The notes: generated by a model not told the origin, from the sequence alone. A stretch of 64,000 bases of DNA from Acanthochromis polyacanthus (GCF_021347895.1 NC_067118.1:13209015-13273014); one strand, 5' to 3'. Counted from the stretch's first letter, positions 1-10,562 are shown. Numbers and translations are program-made.

Positions 1-1814
1 TTCAAGAATTCTCCACCACATCTAAGAATCAAAACTCCATCACAATTGGTCAAATGTGAATTCTGACATCGAAGCTAAGCTAATGTCACCTCTCAAGATC
101 TGTGTCACATCTGCATGTTTTCAGATACTATGCTGTTTTACATCACATTGCGTGGAAGTAAAAAAGATGCAATGCAGCAATAGGCATGTGTACAATTTCC
201 TACAAACAGAAGGAGGCAGAGGGTACAGGGACAGATGATGATTCAAATAGCATGGCTTTCAATAGTTTCTCTGACAAAAGAATTTTCTTGTGCTTGATAA
301 GTACAGTTCTTTATCAAAATCCGCATATTCCAGCATCCCCTGAGGCATATTGCTAAGAGTTGGGCTAGAATAAGGGGTGCTAATCTTTTCGACCACCTTG
401 GTGATATCTGTAGCACCATTCTTTAACTGTGGGCCCCAGGGCATCCCAGATGCACTGGAAGGCTGAAAATAGCTCCAAAAGGTTTTTTTTTTTTTTTTTA
501 GCTGGTTTCACTCACATACAATGTATCCATGTCTAAGAGGGTATAGGTTGTTGAAGTTAGCCAAAATTGATTTATCAAATTATTCAATATTCTTATAATT
601 TGCAAGTGAATTGTTTTGTTTGTTATTAGAAATGTCTTCAAGAAATAGTTTAATAAACTCTTTGTGTCCATGCAAGGTTTCATTTCTTTGTTTTGTTGGT
701 ATAACTGTATGTGGTCAGTGGTGTTAACTGTAATGACCTGAAGTCATCAATTCACCACTTTGACTTCTAAAAGACCATGTGTTTATAATTGTATAATTTA
801 TAATAAATGGCGTGGATGTTCTGTTTAAGTTGTTTTTCTGCATTCCTGTGGTTTGGTCAAGTAATGATAGCTGATGCAGCAGTTCGCTGCTGTGTCTTAT
901 TCGCTATTTAAGGCACAGCGCAGTTAATGCAAAATGGCAACTGCTTCAGTGTGTTTATATATTGCTATTGTCCTATGATAGATAGGCGACCTGTCCAGGT
1001 GAACCCTGCCTTCATCGTAAGTCAGCTGGGACAGACTCCAGCGCCTAAAAATAAATCTATCTAATGGGCTATTCTGTTACTTGACTATGTTGTCAGTGTA
1101 AATTCATATTTAAAAGGAATATAGTTTATCTAATTTTACAAGTGTCCATCTACAAAAAAATACATTTTTATATAGATCACTAGGAGGCATAGTCTGTATT
1201 ATCCAGAGGTATGCAAAAGTGATGTGATGAGCAATGTAGAAGCCTTTATATAGGGTTGTTATGCACCTTTGCATACAAATTTTGAAAAAAGACTTATGGC
1301 AGTTTGTGATAAAACAAGATGTTGCACACTTTCATCATAAAAAACACAGAAACCAAAAAAATATAATTTGTTCAACACAATCATAATGTAAGAGCTGTTA
1401 AAAACGTGAGACACCCTTTTGGTTGCTGATGATCTCAGCAGCTACGTGTTTCACAATCACCACCAACCACATTCATATGTTTATTTAGCAGCAATACTAT
1501 GCTAAGAAATAAAGACATGAAACCACCAAGAACTTGGTTAATAATCTGTTCAGACTGCTGAGGCTGGACCAGAAAGAAAGGGTTTACATGCTGCCATTCA
1601 CTGGGAGCCAAAAACGATTCTGATGCATGCAGAGACTTATTTCAAATGGGGCTGTCTACAGTGGCATTGGAAAATATTAATAATGAAATATAAAGCACCT
1701 CTGTATGGTAGTGTGAACTATACTAAGACATCATAGAAAACATCACAGAATGGATAATGTGTTGGTAGCATTTTTTTAAATAAGCATCACTTTTCAAACA
1801 TGACTATTTTGAGT
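1..1814. other. No gene seen; AT-rich intronic DNA
   Basis: No convincing reading frame, RNA gene or young transposon. It holds an oligo-T run at about 482-499 and one old retroposon tail (965-1055). The segment at 1200-1300 repeats GCAAAAGT/ACTTTTGCAT-like words but does not form a recognisable transposon end. Confidence 0.5.
965..1055 (+). repeat. Old fragment of a LINE-type 3' tail repeat
   Basis: The words GGCGACCTGTCCAGG, CCCTGCCTTC and CAGCTGGGACAGACTCCAGC, in this order, match the reverse complement of the younger copies at 21041-21202 and 38280-38406. It is clearly diverged and the ends are lost. Confidence 0.5.
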
Positions 1815-3123
1815 AAAATCTCCGTATAAATGCACCTGCTCTGTGATAGTCTCAGGATTCTGTTTAAAGTGCAGAGAGCATCATGAAGACCAAGGAACAC
1901 ACCAGGCAGGTCCGAGATACTGTTGTGGAGAAGTTTAAAGCTGGATTTGGATACAAAAAGATTTCCCAAGCTTTAAACATCTCAAGGAGCTCTGTGCAAG
2001 CAATCATATTGAAATGGAAGGAGTATCAGACCACTGCAAATCTACCAAGACCCGGCCGTCCCTCTAAACTTTCACCTCGAACGAGGACAAGACTGATCAG
2101 AGATGCAGCCAAGAGGCCCATGATCACTCTGGATGAACTGCAGAGATCTACAGCTGAGGTGGGAGAGTCTGTCCATAGGACAACAATCATTCGTACACTG
2201 CACAAATCTGGCCTTTATGGAAGAGTGGCAAGAAGAAAGCCATTTCTCAAATATATCCATAAAAAGTCTCGTTTGAAGTTTGCCACAAGCCACCTGGGAG
2301 ACACACTAAACATGTGGAAGAAGGTGCTCTGGTCAGATGAAACCAAAATCCAACTTTTTGGCCACAATGCAAAACGATATGTTTGGCTTAAAAGCAACAC
2401 AGCTCATCACCCTGAACACACCATCCCCACTGTCAGACATGGTGGTGGCAACCTCATGGTTTGGGCCTGCTTTTCTTCAGCAGGGACAGGGAAGATGGTT
2501 AAAATTGATGGGAAGATGAATGGAGCCAAATACAGGAGCATTCTGGAAGAAAACCTGTTGGAGTCTGCAAAAGACCTGAGACTGGGACGGAGATTTATCT
2601 TCCAACAGGACAATGATCCAAAACATAAAGCCAAATCTACAATGGAATGGTTCACAAATAAACGTATCCAGGTGTTAGAATGGCCAAGTCAAAGTCCAGA
2701 CCTGAATCCAATCCAGAATCTGTGGGCAGAGCTGAAGACTGCTGTTCACAAACGCTCTCCATCCAACCTCACTGAGCCCCAGCTGTTTTGCAAGGAAGAA
2801 TGGGCAAGAATTTCAGTCTCTCGATGTGCAAAACTGATAGAGACATACCCCAAGTGACTTGTAGATGTAATTGCAGCAAAAGGTGGCGCTACAAAGTATT
2901 AATGCAAGGGGGCCGAATAATATTGCACGCCCCACTTTTCAGGTTTTTATTTGTTAAAAAAGCTTAAAATATCCAATAAATTTCGTTCCACTTCACGATT
3001 GTGTCCCACTTGTTGTTGATTCTTGACAAAAAATTAAAATTTTATATCTTTATGTTTGAAGCCTGAAATGTGGCGAAAGGTTGAAAAGTTCAAGGAGGCC
3101 GAATACTTTCACAAGACACTGTA
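1815..3123 (+). mobile_element. Tc1/mariner transposon A, 5'-truncated
   Basis: The 3' half is complete. After the transposase there is a terminal inverted repeat region running to a Tc1-type end (GGCCGAATACTTTCACAAGACACTGTA, read in two parts around 3098 and 3115). The left terminal repeat is absent: similarity to this family begins near 1815, just upstream of the start codon (CTCCGTATAAATGCACCTG), and sequence before it shows no inverted match to the right end. The copy has therefore lost its 5' end and could not move even if transposase were supplied. A (TA)n(TG)n microsatellite starts at the right end, as expected for a TA target. Confidence 0.85.
1883..2902 (+). pseudogene. Tc1 transposase, nearly full length but catalytically dead
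   Basis: An open frame of 324 codons runs from ATG 1883. It has an N-terminal paired-like helix-turn-helix region (residues about 1-110) with a GRP-type basic link (RPGRPSK, residues 56-62), then the DDE domain. The first Asp is D152 in WSDET and the second is D243 in QQDNDPKH. With the correct 34-residue spacing, the third acidic residue is Gln (Q278, NPIQNLW) where the family has Glu. The frame ends at a TGA (2855-2857). Reading on in frame gives 14 more typical residues (LVDVIAAKGGATKY) to TAA at 2902, so the TGA most likely replaced an Arg CGA. Length with read-through is 339 residues, the family's usual size. Without frameshifts it is the best preserved transposase here, but the Glu-to-Gln change should abolish cleavage. 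Confidence 0.9.
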
Positions 3124-3139
3124 TATATATATGCATACA

Positions 3140-3201
<62 letters not shown>
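3121..3201. repeat. Compound (TA)n(TG)n(TA)n microsatellite
   Basis: A short TA run, then about 24 TG units, then a TA run, lying between transposon A and the next element. Confidence 0.95.
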
Positions 3202-3202
3202 C

Positions 3203-3784
3203 AACCCGGTCTCACGGGGATTCGTGAAACTGTCATGTAAATTTTTGTTTCGGTTTCGTGCGCACCAACACGATTTCGTCATGTTTTTCGTGCCGCTCAC
3301 CACGAAATGTTTTTCGTGTTGCTCACAACGAAACCCGCTGTGGTAATCACATCTGAAAGTGGTTTATACCGGCGGATTCATGGCGATCTAAGCTGTCCAT
3401 CGGCGTATACTGCTTGTGTGATCGCGTTTGCGGCCATCGGACATTCTTTAAATTCCTATGCAAATTGGTAAGTGTACCACCGGGTTATGGTTAGGGTTAT
3501 GGTTAGGTTATGGTTAGGTTATGGTTAGGGTTATGGTTAGGGTTTTGGTTAGGGACGATGTCATGCAAAATATAGCGTTGGATTCGCCACGGTTTTACAT
3601 TAAAAATATAATATACCCATTCGTTTGAAATACGTTCTGAGTGGCACGAAAAGTCCGCCGTTTAAAATACATTGGTGCGCATTTCGTGGTGAGCGGCACG
3701 AAAAACATGACGAAATCGTGTTGGTGCGCACGAAACCGAAACAAAAATTTATGTGACAGTTTCACGAATCCTCGTGAGATCGGG

Positions 3785-3787
<3 letters not shown>
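3203..3787. mobile_element. Foldback (long inverted repeat) element, copy 1
   Basis: Arms of about 105 bp at 3205-3309 and 3680-3786 are inverted copies of each other with few mismatches. Each begins CCCG(G/A)TCTCACG and contains GCGCACCAACACGATTTCGT. The interior carries a telomere-like minisatellite (GGTTAGGGTTAT units, about 3484-3553). Both sides are TA repeats, so the target was probably TA. No coding capacity. A second, one-armed copy is at 60983-61275 and a fragment at 61484-61555, so this is a dispersed family; I do not recognise a named one. Confidence 0.75.

Positions 3788-3850
<63 letters not shown>
3788..3850. repeat. (TA)n microsatellite
   Basis: About 30 uninterrupted TA units separating the foldback element from Tc1 copy B. 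Confidence 0.97.
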
Positions 3851-3853
<3 letters not shown>

Positions 3854-3934
3854 CCTTGCAAAAATATTCACCTCCCTTGGCCTTTTTCATGTTTTGTCGC
3901 CTCCCAATCTGGAATTAAAATGGATTGTTTGAAG

Positions 3935-5085
3935 CAGTGGCGGCTGGTGAATTTTTCTCTTGGGGGGGGCGCACTTAATTTACCAAACCAAATAGCAGAG
4001 TTGGCAACACCAGAATACAAGAATTGATGTAAATTATGTTCACAGCCATTTGATGAGCTATTACTATGCACCACTACGAGGGTACACCTAAGCACTACTG
4101 CTGAGTCAAATAGACAATTAAATGCATGTAAATGTTACCAGCTAGTGAATTTGAATTTATCTCCCCAGTGTTTGATATGATTTGCTCCAGATAAGGTGTC
4201 ATTGGTACACACAAACCCTTAAAATCTCCTTTTCTATAATTAAACAAATTAAGAATGTATAAATATGCAAATCTATTTTTTTACTTCAAAAGTAAAAAAA
4301 AAATAAAAAAAAAGAAACAATTAATTAAATTACTGAAACCATTAGGCATTATACTATAACTGTGCATGTGACAAATAAAACCTATCTTATCTTATCTTAG
4401 GCGTTGAGCCCAAAGTGCTTCTGTCAACTAACATTAAATATTTACAATGAAAATAAAGAAAAACAGTAATTCCTCAGATTTCAGAACATATGAAAATCAA
4501 CAGGCTTTCAGACTAAAGTGCCACTGGTGTCACCTAACATTTCTATTTACATTATTAAATGACAAAAAAGTAAATCCTCACACTTTAGAGATTAAAGCCA
4601 GCACCTCTACATCTGTGTTATTTTTTGAATGCAAGATTTAATTAAAGGCAAGCGGATGAACAAACTGCTCGCTTCTGCTGCCACCCCATGGCCGGTGGTG
4701 TGTAAAGCGATCAGAGGGAGACAGGCTGTCTCCCTCTGATTGCTCTGATAGTTCAGCAGGGCGCTGTCAGCCTGCGCCCCGCGGTCTCCTGTCTCTTGTA
4801 TTGAAGAGGAACGAACTGTGCATGTCAAAGTTATAACGAGAGTCAATGGGGAAAGATCAGTGTGCCCCGGCCGGATATGACATTTATAATCTGACATTTT
4901 GTTTATAAATTATACATCTTAGTAACTCTCTACAGGCTCTATTATCCATTTTGCTTGTTAAAAACATAGGATATATATGTAAATGTAATTTTAGAAACGT
5001 TTTATTAAAGGAAGGGCTGTAACTCTACATTATGTGAGACAGAGGGGGTGGCGCCCTAGCGCCCTCTATTGACCAGCCGCCCCTG
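3935..5085. mobile_element. Non-autonomous hAT element inside Tc1 copy B
   Basis: It is flanked by a perfect 8-bp target duplication GTTTGAAG (3927-3934 and 5086-5093). The ends are inverted repeats: CAGTGGCGGCTGGT at the left, ACCAGCCGCCCCTG at the right. The CAG start and 8-bp duplication are hallmarks of the hAT superfamily. The interior has no transposase frame. Removing it restores a continuous Tc1 terminal region, so it entered after transposon B. Confidence 0.9.
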
Positions 5086-5120
5086 GTTTGAAGGTTTGCA
5101 TCATTTAATTTAGAGAACAT

Positions 5121-5400
5121 GCCTACAAATTAGAAGATGTGATTTTTTTTGTGGTGCAAACAAAAAATAGGACAAAATAACAGAAAACATCAATGTGCAT
5201 AACTATTCACCCCCCTAATACTTTGTAGAACCACCTTTTGCGGCAATCACGGCTACAAATGCCTACAAATTAGAAGATGTGATTTTTTTTGTGGTGCAAA
5301 CAAAAAATAGGACAAAATAACAGAAAACATCAATGTGCATAACTATTCACCCCCCTAATACTTTGTAGAACCACCTTTTGCGGCAATCACGGCTACAAAT
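5121..5400. repeat. Perfect 140-bp tandem duplication within Tc1 copy B
   Basis: Bases 5121-5260 and 5261-5400 are identical by eye at all 140 positions. The junctions share CTACAAAT (GGCTACAAAT then GCCTACAAAT), a microhomology that suggests slippage or unequal exchange. The unit covers the last codons of the transposase and adjacent terminal repeat sequence. Confidence 0.95.
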
Positions 5401-6363
5401 CATCTTTAATAAGTCTCTATGAACTTGCCACTGGAATTTTTGCCCATTCCTCATGGGAAAACTGCTCCAGCTCCTTCAGGTTTGATGGTTTGTGCTTGTG
5501 AACAGCAGTCTTTAAGTCTGACCACAGATTCTCAATCAGATTGAGGTCTGGGCTTTGACTAGGCCAATCCAACACATTTATTCATTTCTCCTTAAATCAC
5601 TCAAGTGTTGCTTCAGCAGTATGCTTGGGGTCATTGTCCTGTTGGAAGGTGAATCTCCGTCCTCGTCTCAAATCTCTTACAGACTGGTACAGGTTTTGCT
5701 CAAGAATATCCCTGTATTTAGCACCATCCATCTTTCCCTCGACTCGGACCAGTTTCCCAGTCCCTGCTGCTGAAAAATATCCCCACAGCATGATGCTGCC
5801 ACCACCATGTTTCACTGTGGGGATGGTGTTCTTGGTGTGATGAGATGTCTTGGGTGCGCACCAGACATAGCGTTTTCCTTGATGACCAAAAAGTTCAACT
5901 TTAGTCTCATCTGACCAGAGCACCTTCCTCCATACATTTTGGGAGTGCCCCACGTGCCATTTTGTAAACTCAGAATGTGCTTTTTATTTTTAGCTGAAAG
6001 TAATGGCTTTCTTCTGGCCACTCTTCCATAAAGCCCAGCTCTATAGAGCGTACGGCTTATTGTGGTCCTGCGGATAGATACTGCAGCCTCTGCTGTGGAA
6101 CTCTGCAGTTCCTCCAGGGTTACCTTTGGTCTTTGTGCTGCCTCTCTGGTTAATGCTCTCCTCGCTCGTTCCATGAGTTTTGGTGGGCGGCCCTCTCTTG
6201 GCAAGTTTGTTGTGGTGCCATGTGCTTTCCATTTGATTATAATGGATTTGATGGTGCTCCTACGGATCATCAAAGATTTGGACATTTTCTTATAACCCAA
6301 CCCTGACTTGTACTTCTCTACAACTTCGTCCCTGACTTGTTTGGATAGTTCGTTGGTCTTCAT
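5355..6363 (-). pseudogene. Tc1 transposase B, frameshifted and stopped
   Basis: The start codon is at 6363. The N-terminal DNA-binding part reads openly (GRPPKL link, TTISRTLYRAGLYGRVARRKP), then shifts frame near 5975. The DDE domain continues in another frame with WSDETKVELFG and QQDNDPKH. Two TGA stops follow (L-E-stop-F-K-E-K-stop), after which the third-Glu region can still be read (NLIENLW). The natural stop is at 5357-5355, and the last part of the gene is repeated by the 140-bp duplication. This family differs from transposon A at many positions. Confidence 0.88.
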
Positions 6364-6741
6364 GGTGGTATTTGTTTAGTGGTGCCTCTTACTTCAGTGT
6401 TTCAGCCTCTGGGGCCTTTCAGAGAAGGTGTGTATATACTGACAGATCATATGACACGCAGGTGGACTTCATTTCACTAATTAAGTGACTTCTGAAGGCA
6501 ATTGGTTGCACCAGAGCTTTTTAGGGTCTTCATAACAAAGGGGATGAATACATATGCACATGCCAATTTTCATTTTTTATATATATAAATTTCTCATTTC
6601 ACTTCAAAACCAACTATTTTGTGCAGACTCATCAAATAAAGTTCAGATTTGTAAAAAATTATTTAAATTAGATTTTGTAATGTTACAAAATAGGTTAAAA
6701 GCTAATGGGGGGGAATAATTTTGCAAGGCACTGTATGTATA

Positions 6742-7353
6742 TGTCAGGGTAGAGACTGTGATTTTGTAGAGTTGGAGTTTCTACCTGTAGAGATTGCAAT
6801 TGGAGTCTCTACCAGTAGAGATTGCGATTGGAGTCTCGACCAGTAGAGATTGCGATTGTAATCTCTACCAGTAGAAACTCCAGTCCTACCAGTAGAGATT
6901 GCGATTGGAGTCTCTACCAGTAGAAACTCCAATTCAGTTCAAGTTACATTGCCTACTGGTGCAGCTCTGAACTGAAGTCACACTTCAGTTTGAAACCAAA
7001 AATATCAATATTTAATGGCACTTCTGGTTTGCGTCCACTTGATTCTAGTATAATTGTTCTTGGTTATTGATAAGATAAATAGCATAATAGCACTATATGC
7101 AGGTGTCAGATGTTTCCTTTCAAACTGTTGTGGTGACATTATTCCATGAATGGCTTTTACTTATGATGTCTAAACATCCTCACTTTTAACTAGGTGAGCT
7201 GCTCAAGAATTATACAGTGAGACCACGCCTATTGGAAATAACATATAGTGCTATTATGCTATTGAACTGAATTGGAGTTTCTACTGATAGAGATTACAAT
7301 CGCAATCTCTACTGGTAGAGACTCCAACTCTACCAAATCGCAGTCTCTACCCT

Positions 7354-7357
<4 letters not shown>
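6742..7357. mobile_element. MITE-like element with subterminal minisatellite
   Basis: The ends TGTCAGGGTAGAGACTG (6742) and CAGTCTCTACCCTGACA (to 7357) are inverted repeats lying against TA on both sides. Inside each end are quasi-palindromic subrepeats built on CTACCAGTAGAGATTGCG, about six on the left and two on the right. A further inner pair, AGCATAATAGCACTATATG (7080) and its complement (7244), matches perfectly. There is no coding capacity. At 616 bp it is probably moved by a TA-targeting transposase. Family not recognised. Confidence 0.7.

Positions 7358-7402
<45 letters not shown>
7358..7402. repeat. (TA)n microsatellite
   Basis: About 22 TA units between the MITE and the next Tc1 fragment. 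Confidence 0.95.
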
Positions 7403-7405
<3 letters not shown>

Positions 7406-7720
7406 ATGGAAGAAAAACCCACAATGGTCACTGAAATCATTCGAATTTGACAAAAGTAATAATAGATAAAAATTGTATAAAAAATTAACCAATAAAAATC
7501 AGACATTGCTTTTGAACTGTGATTTAATGGAATTATTTTTTTAAATAAACTCATGAAACAGGCCTGGACAAAAATGATGGTACTCCTAGAAAAGACTGAA
7601 AATAATGTGACCATAGGGACATGTTCAATCAAGGTGTGTCCTCTAATTAGCATCATAGGTGTCTATAAACTTGTAATCAGTCAGTCGGCCTATTTAGAGG
7701 GTTACAATATATACATATAC
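7403..7720 (+). mobile_element. Tc1 left-end fragment, same family as the 57.6-kb copy
   Basis: The order of words here (GAAAAACCCACAATGGTCACTG, read in parts, CAGGCCTGGACAAAAAT, CAGTCAGTCGGCCTATTT) matches 57620-57935, the left end of Tc1 copy G. No matching transposase start follows. Confidence 0.7.
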
Positions 7721-8102
7721 CTGGTGTAAGATGTAAGATGTTTGCCAAAGCTACTCTAAATTAACAGCACTGATGATTACCAAAATATTTTTTATGTTTC
7801 TATATTAGTCAATCCACCAGTATGTGCAAGCTCTTTACTAAAAATTAAAATTTAATGCTAAAATATAATTATAATTATTGTTGTTACCCATGAATTTTCA
7901 AATGTGCTGTTTTACAAGAAAACGCAGAAAAAATAGTAAAGCACATGATTATATTGATTGAGATGCCAAATTACAGTTATTTACTTGCATTCCTGAATAG
8001 GAAATTTTATTTTAGTGGTTGTATGTTATTCTCAATTAATTTCTGAGAGAATTCCAAAGTGCTGGCTCAAATTTGGGTATTAAAAAAATGAATTCAGTTT
8101 GA
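7721..8102. other. No gene seen
   Basis: AT-rich sequence without a recognisable element or reading frame. Confidence 0.4.
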
Positions 8103-8709
8103 AATTCCGCACTCTTGTTCAAAATGGTAAGGAGTAGGGAACTCACTGAGAAAGATAGAGTCTGAAGCACTTCATGATGCTGGATTGTCTTTAAGACAAC
8201 TAAGACAAGACATGAAGTGTTCTCACAGTGTGGTCAAGAATGCCTTGGACACTATTGCAGAGACTTGTACTTACAAAATGCACCAAGGATGAGGACAAAA
8301 AACAATAGCTAACTGAAGCAGATGTCAGGCATCTGAAGTCAGGCATCTCAAGATTTGAAGTACTAGAGACAGACGGAAGACCACTGCTGATCTTCAGGCA
8401 GATATTAATGCTTCCAGATCAGAAATCAGAATCTGAGAAAGTCTCCAGAATGACCATAAGCAGATGACTGAAGGAACAAGGCTTAAAGGGAAGAATAGCT
8501 GCTAAGATGCCATTATTGAGGTACTGCAAACATCCAAAAACCTAAATAAAAATTTGTAAGGGAATACAAACACTTGACTGTAGATGAATAGAAGAAGGTC
8601 CAAGTTTGAACTCTTTGGTCAACATCGTCATATTTATGTCCACAGAAAAGCTGGACATCATTTTCATGCTGAATACATAGCACTCACAGTGAAGCACAGT
8701 GGAGATTCT

Positions 8710-8712
<3 letters not shown>
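8103..8712 (+). pseudogene. Heavily decayed Tc1-like transposase (third family)
   Basis: The start context ATGGTAAGGAGTAGGGAACT gives a Tc1-like N-terminus (RELTEKDR). Blocks in different frames follow: LRQLRQDMKCSHSVV, TTADLQADINASRSE, LKGRIAAK, then FELFGQHRHIYVHRKAGH and TVKHSGDSI, the region around the first catalytic Asp. Several stops and frameshifts are present. The gene is cut off by a (GT)n run at 8714; the second half of the DDE domain is absent. Confidence 0.75.

Positions 8713-8713
<1 letters not shown>

Positions 8714-8753
<40 letters not shown>
8714..8753. repeat. (GT)n microsatellite
   Basis: About 19 GT units, directly abutting the GGGGAC element to its right. Confidence 0.95.
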
Positions 8754-9014
8754 GCTATCATTGTGGGGACATACCATTGACTCCCATTCATATCTAACCC
8801 CTAACCCTAACCCTAACCTTAACCAAACCCTAACCCTAACCAAAACAATGCCTAACCCTAAAGAAATGTTTTTGCACTTTTACTTTTTTCAGTAACAACA
8901 ACATGGCCAAGAAAACACTGTTTAAACTTGTGGGGACCGAAATGAGGTCCCCACAAGTGACATAGTTTTCGGTTTTCCTACAGTTGTGGGGACACTTGGT
9001 CCCCACAATATAGC
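8754..9014 (+). mobile_element. GGGGAC short inverted-repeat element, copy A
   Basis: Starts GCTATCATTGTGGGGAC and ends GTCCCCACAATATAGC, an inverted pair. The core is telomere-like (CTAACCC units, about 8798-8864). A second palindrome of GTGGGGAC/GTCCCCAC lies near 8930-8960. Copies B (33.7 kb) and C (50.0 kb) share all parts in the opposite orientation. No coding capacity. The 261-bp unit behaves like a MITE; I do not know its superfamily. Confidence 0.7.
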
Positions 9015-9055
9015 AAAAACATGGGCACACACACATGTATGTGTGTGTGTTTGTG

Positions 9056-9855
9056 TATGGCGTCAAATCGAATTCTATTCAATCAAAGCAACTCGCAGCA
9101 ACGTGTGTGTACATGCATGATTATTATGTTACGCGTGCGTGCGTGCGTGCGTGCGTGCATGCGTGCGTGCGTATGGCGTCAGAATCGTGTCAAAAAGCGT
9201 GCGCAGCTATCAACTGAACGTGTCACACGCGCGCGTACTTTGACGCCTGTGAGCCTGACGCGTAATGCAGTTTCCCCATTGACTTATAATGGCCTCCCGT
9301 TCACGCGTGCGTTCACGTGTGATCATTACTGCGCACCGGCAATCACACTACGCGGAGCGGTCACGCGTAAAATTTGTGCGTTTTTTTTACAAACGCACGC
9401 ATTAACGCTCACATGAAGATAATAGAACATTTCGGTCACGCGCTCACACGTACGTGGAAATGACGTGCGCGAACTCTGTCACGCGTAACAAGAAGCTGCG
9501 TGTATATGAAGCTGCGTGTACACGCCTGTCTGTCACTGTTTGACAAATACTTTTACGCGCTCACACACGCGTGCGGTCGCAATTTCTGATTGTACACAAT
9601 AGTTGTTGATCTGCACCGTGCGCAGCATAACGCGTAACATGAGCGCGTCGTGTAGTTGTTCGGTTCCAGCTGATGGCGCTATTGTTCCAAAACACGGGGA
9701 TAAACTTACCCAGTTTTTATTATTATTATTATTTAAATTAGGTTCTCAGGCTTCACAGCCCCGAGCCACTAGGCTGCAGTTCTTCTGACGTTTATTATTA
9801 TTCCATAATTCGTTTAGCTTAGCTACTTAGCCTCAAATACGCTTGCAGCCATTAA
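9056..9855 (+). repeat. CpG/ACGCGT-rich dispersed repeat, copy 1
   Basis: An unusually CpG-dense stretch with many ACGCGT and GCGTGCGT words, including a (GCGT)n run at 9131-9172. It contains landmarks seen in the other copies: CAATCAAAGCAACTCGCAGC, CACGCCTGTCTGTCACTGTT, GCGGTCGCAATTTCTGATTG and GATGGCGCTATTGTTCC. The related copies are at 13451-15290 (two, head to head) and 21780-22203. Reading frames through it are open by chance of composition, and no known protein domain is visible. Confidence 0.7.
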
Positions 9856-9868
9856 ATAGCGGTTAAAC

Positions 9869-10549
9869 TTCTTTTCCTTTCGGCTTTTCCCTTCAGGGGT
9901 CGCCACAGCAAATCAATTGCCTCCATCTAACCCTGTCTGCTGCATCTTCTTCTCTCACACCAACTACCTTCATGTCCTCTTTAACCACATCCATAAACCT
10001 CCTCTTTGGTCTTCCTCTAGGCCTCCTGCCTGGCAGTGGGAAACTCAGCATCCTTCTACCAATATATTCACTCTCTCTCCTCTGGACATGTCCGAACCAT
10101 CTCAGTCTGGCCTCTCTGACTTTATCTCCAAAGCCTCTAACATGTGCTGTCCCTCTGATGTACTCATTCCTGATCCTATCCATCCTGGTCACTCCCAAAG
10201 AGAACCTCAGCATCTTCAGTTCTGCTACCTCCAGCTCTGCCTCCTGTCTTTTCCTCAGGGACACTGTCTCCAGACCAAACAACATGGCTGGTCTCACCAC
10301 AGTTTTGTAAACCTTTCCTTTCATTTTAGCTGAAACTCTTCTATCACACCTGACACTTTTCTCCAGCCGTTCCAGCCTGCACGTACACGCTTCTTCACCT
10401 CTTTTCCACACTCTCCATTGCTCTGGACTGTTGACCCGAAGTACTTAAAATCTTCCACCTTCTTGATCTCTTCTCCCTGTAACCTCACTCTTCCACTTGG
10501 GTCCCTCTCATTCACACACAGATACTCCGTCTTGCTGCGGCTAACCTAC
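9869..10549 (-). mobile_element. 5'-truncated RTE-type LINE with target duplication
   Basis: The insert is flanked by a 13-bp direct repeat ATAGCGGTTAAAC (9856-9868 and 10550-10562). It carries the C-terminal part of an RTE-clade reverse transcriptase on the minus strand and ends at 9869 in a typical RTE 3' tail (complement of CTTTCGGCTTTTCCCTTCAG). It is truncated at the 5' end, as expected for target-primed reverse transcription. It interrupts sequence adjoining the CpG-rich repeat. Confidence 0.9.
9893..10515 (-). pseudogene. RTE LINE reverse-transcriptase C-terminus
   Basis: Two overlapping minus-strand frames join across one frameshift near 10330-10400. The first reads DFKYFGSTVQSNGE and AGWNGWRKVSGV; the second reads VYKTVVRPAMLFGLE, LGVTRMDRIRNEYIRGT, RWFGHVQRR and GRPKRRFMDVVKEDM. 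These are the conserved blocks after the catalytic core in RTE-clade LINEs. The YADD box and the endonuclease are missing through 5' truncation. Confidence 0.88.
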
Positions 10550-10562
10550 ATAGCGGTTAAAC

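Larger units (their letters stand above)
3848..6735 (-). mobile_element. Tc1/mariner transposon B, both ends present, with a hAT inside
   Basis: The left end GTGCCTTGCAAAAATATTC (from 3851) and the right end GGAATAATTTTGCAAGGCAC (to about 6730, then TGTA) are inverted repeats of Tc1 type, both against TA. The transposase gene is on the minus strand. Removing the 1151-bp hAT insertion (3935-5085) and one copy of a 140-bp tandem duplication leaves a length of about 1.6 kb, usual for fish Tc1 elements. Confidence 0.9.

Noticed and set aside
3056..3346. Plus frame rich in Val-Cys and Ile-Tyr repeats
   Set aside because: Product of (TG)n and (TA)n microsatellites; same for frames at 3641-4027, 7259-7656, 22027-22432, 32408-32725 and 49724-50108.
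6764..7340. CRISPR-like array because of regularly repeated 30-40 bp units
   Set aside because: Eukaryotic context, units are contiguous and quasi-palindromic without unique spacers, and they form element ends.
8788..8864. Telomere-like CTAACCC tracts as a sign of a chromosome end or fusion
   Set aside because: They are the internal part of a dispersed element found three more times here, and irregular.
9917..10333. 138-residue plus-strand frame rich in Pro, Ser and Leu
   Set aside because: Antisense of the RTE reverse-transcriptase fragment on the minus strand.
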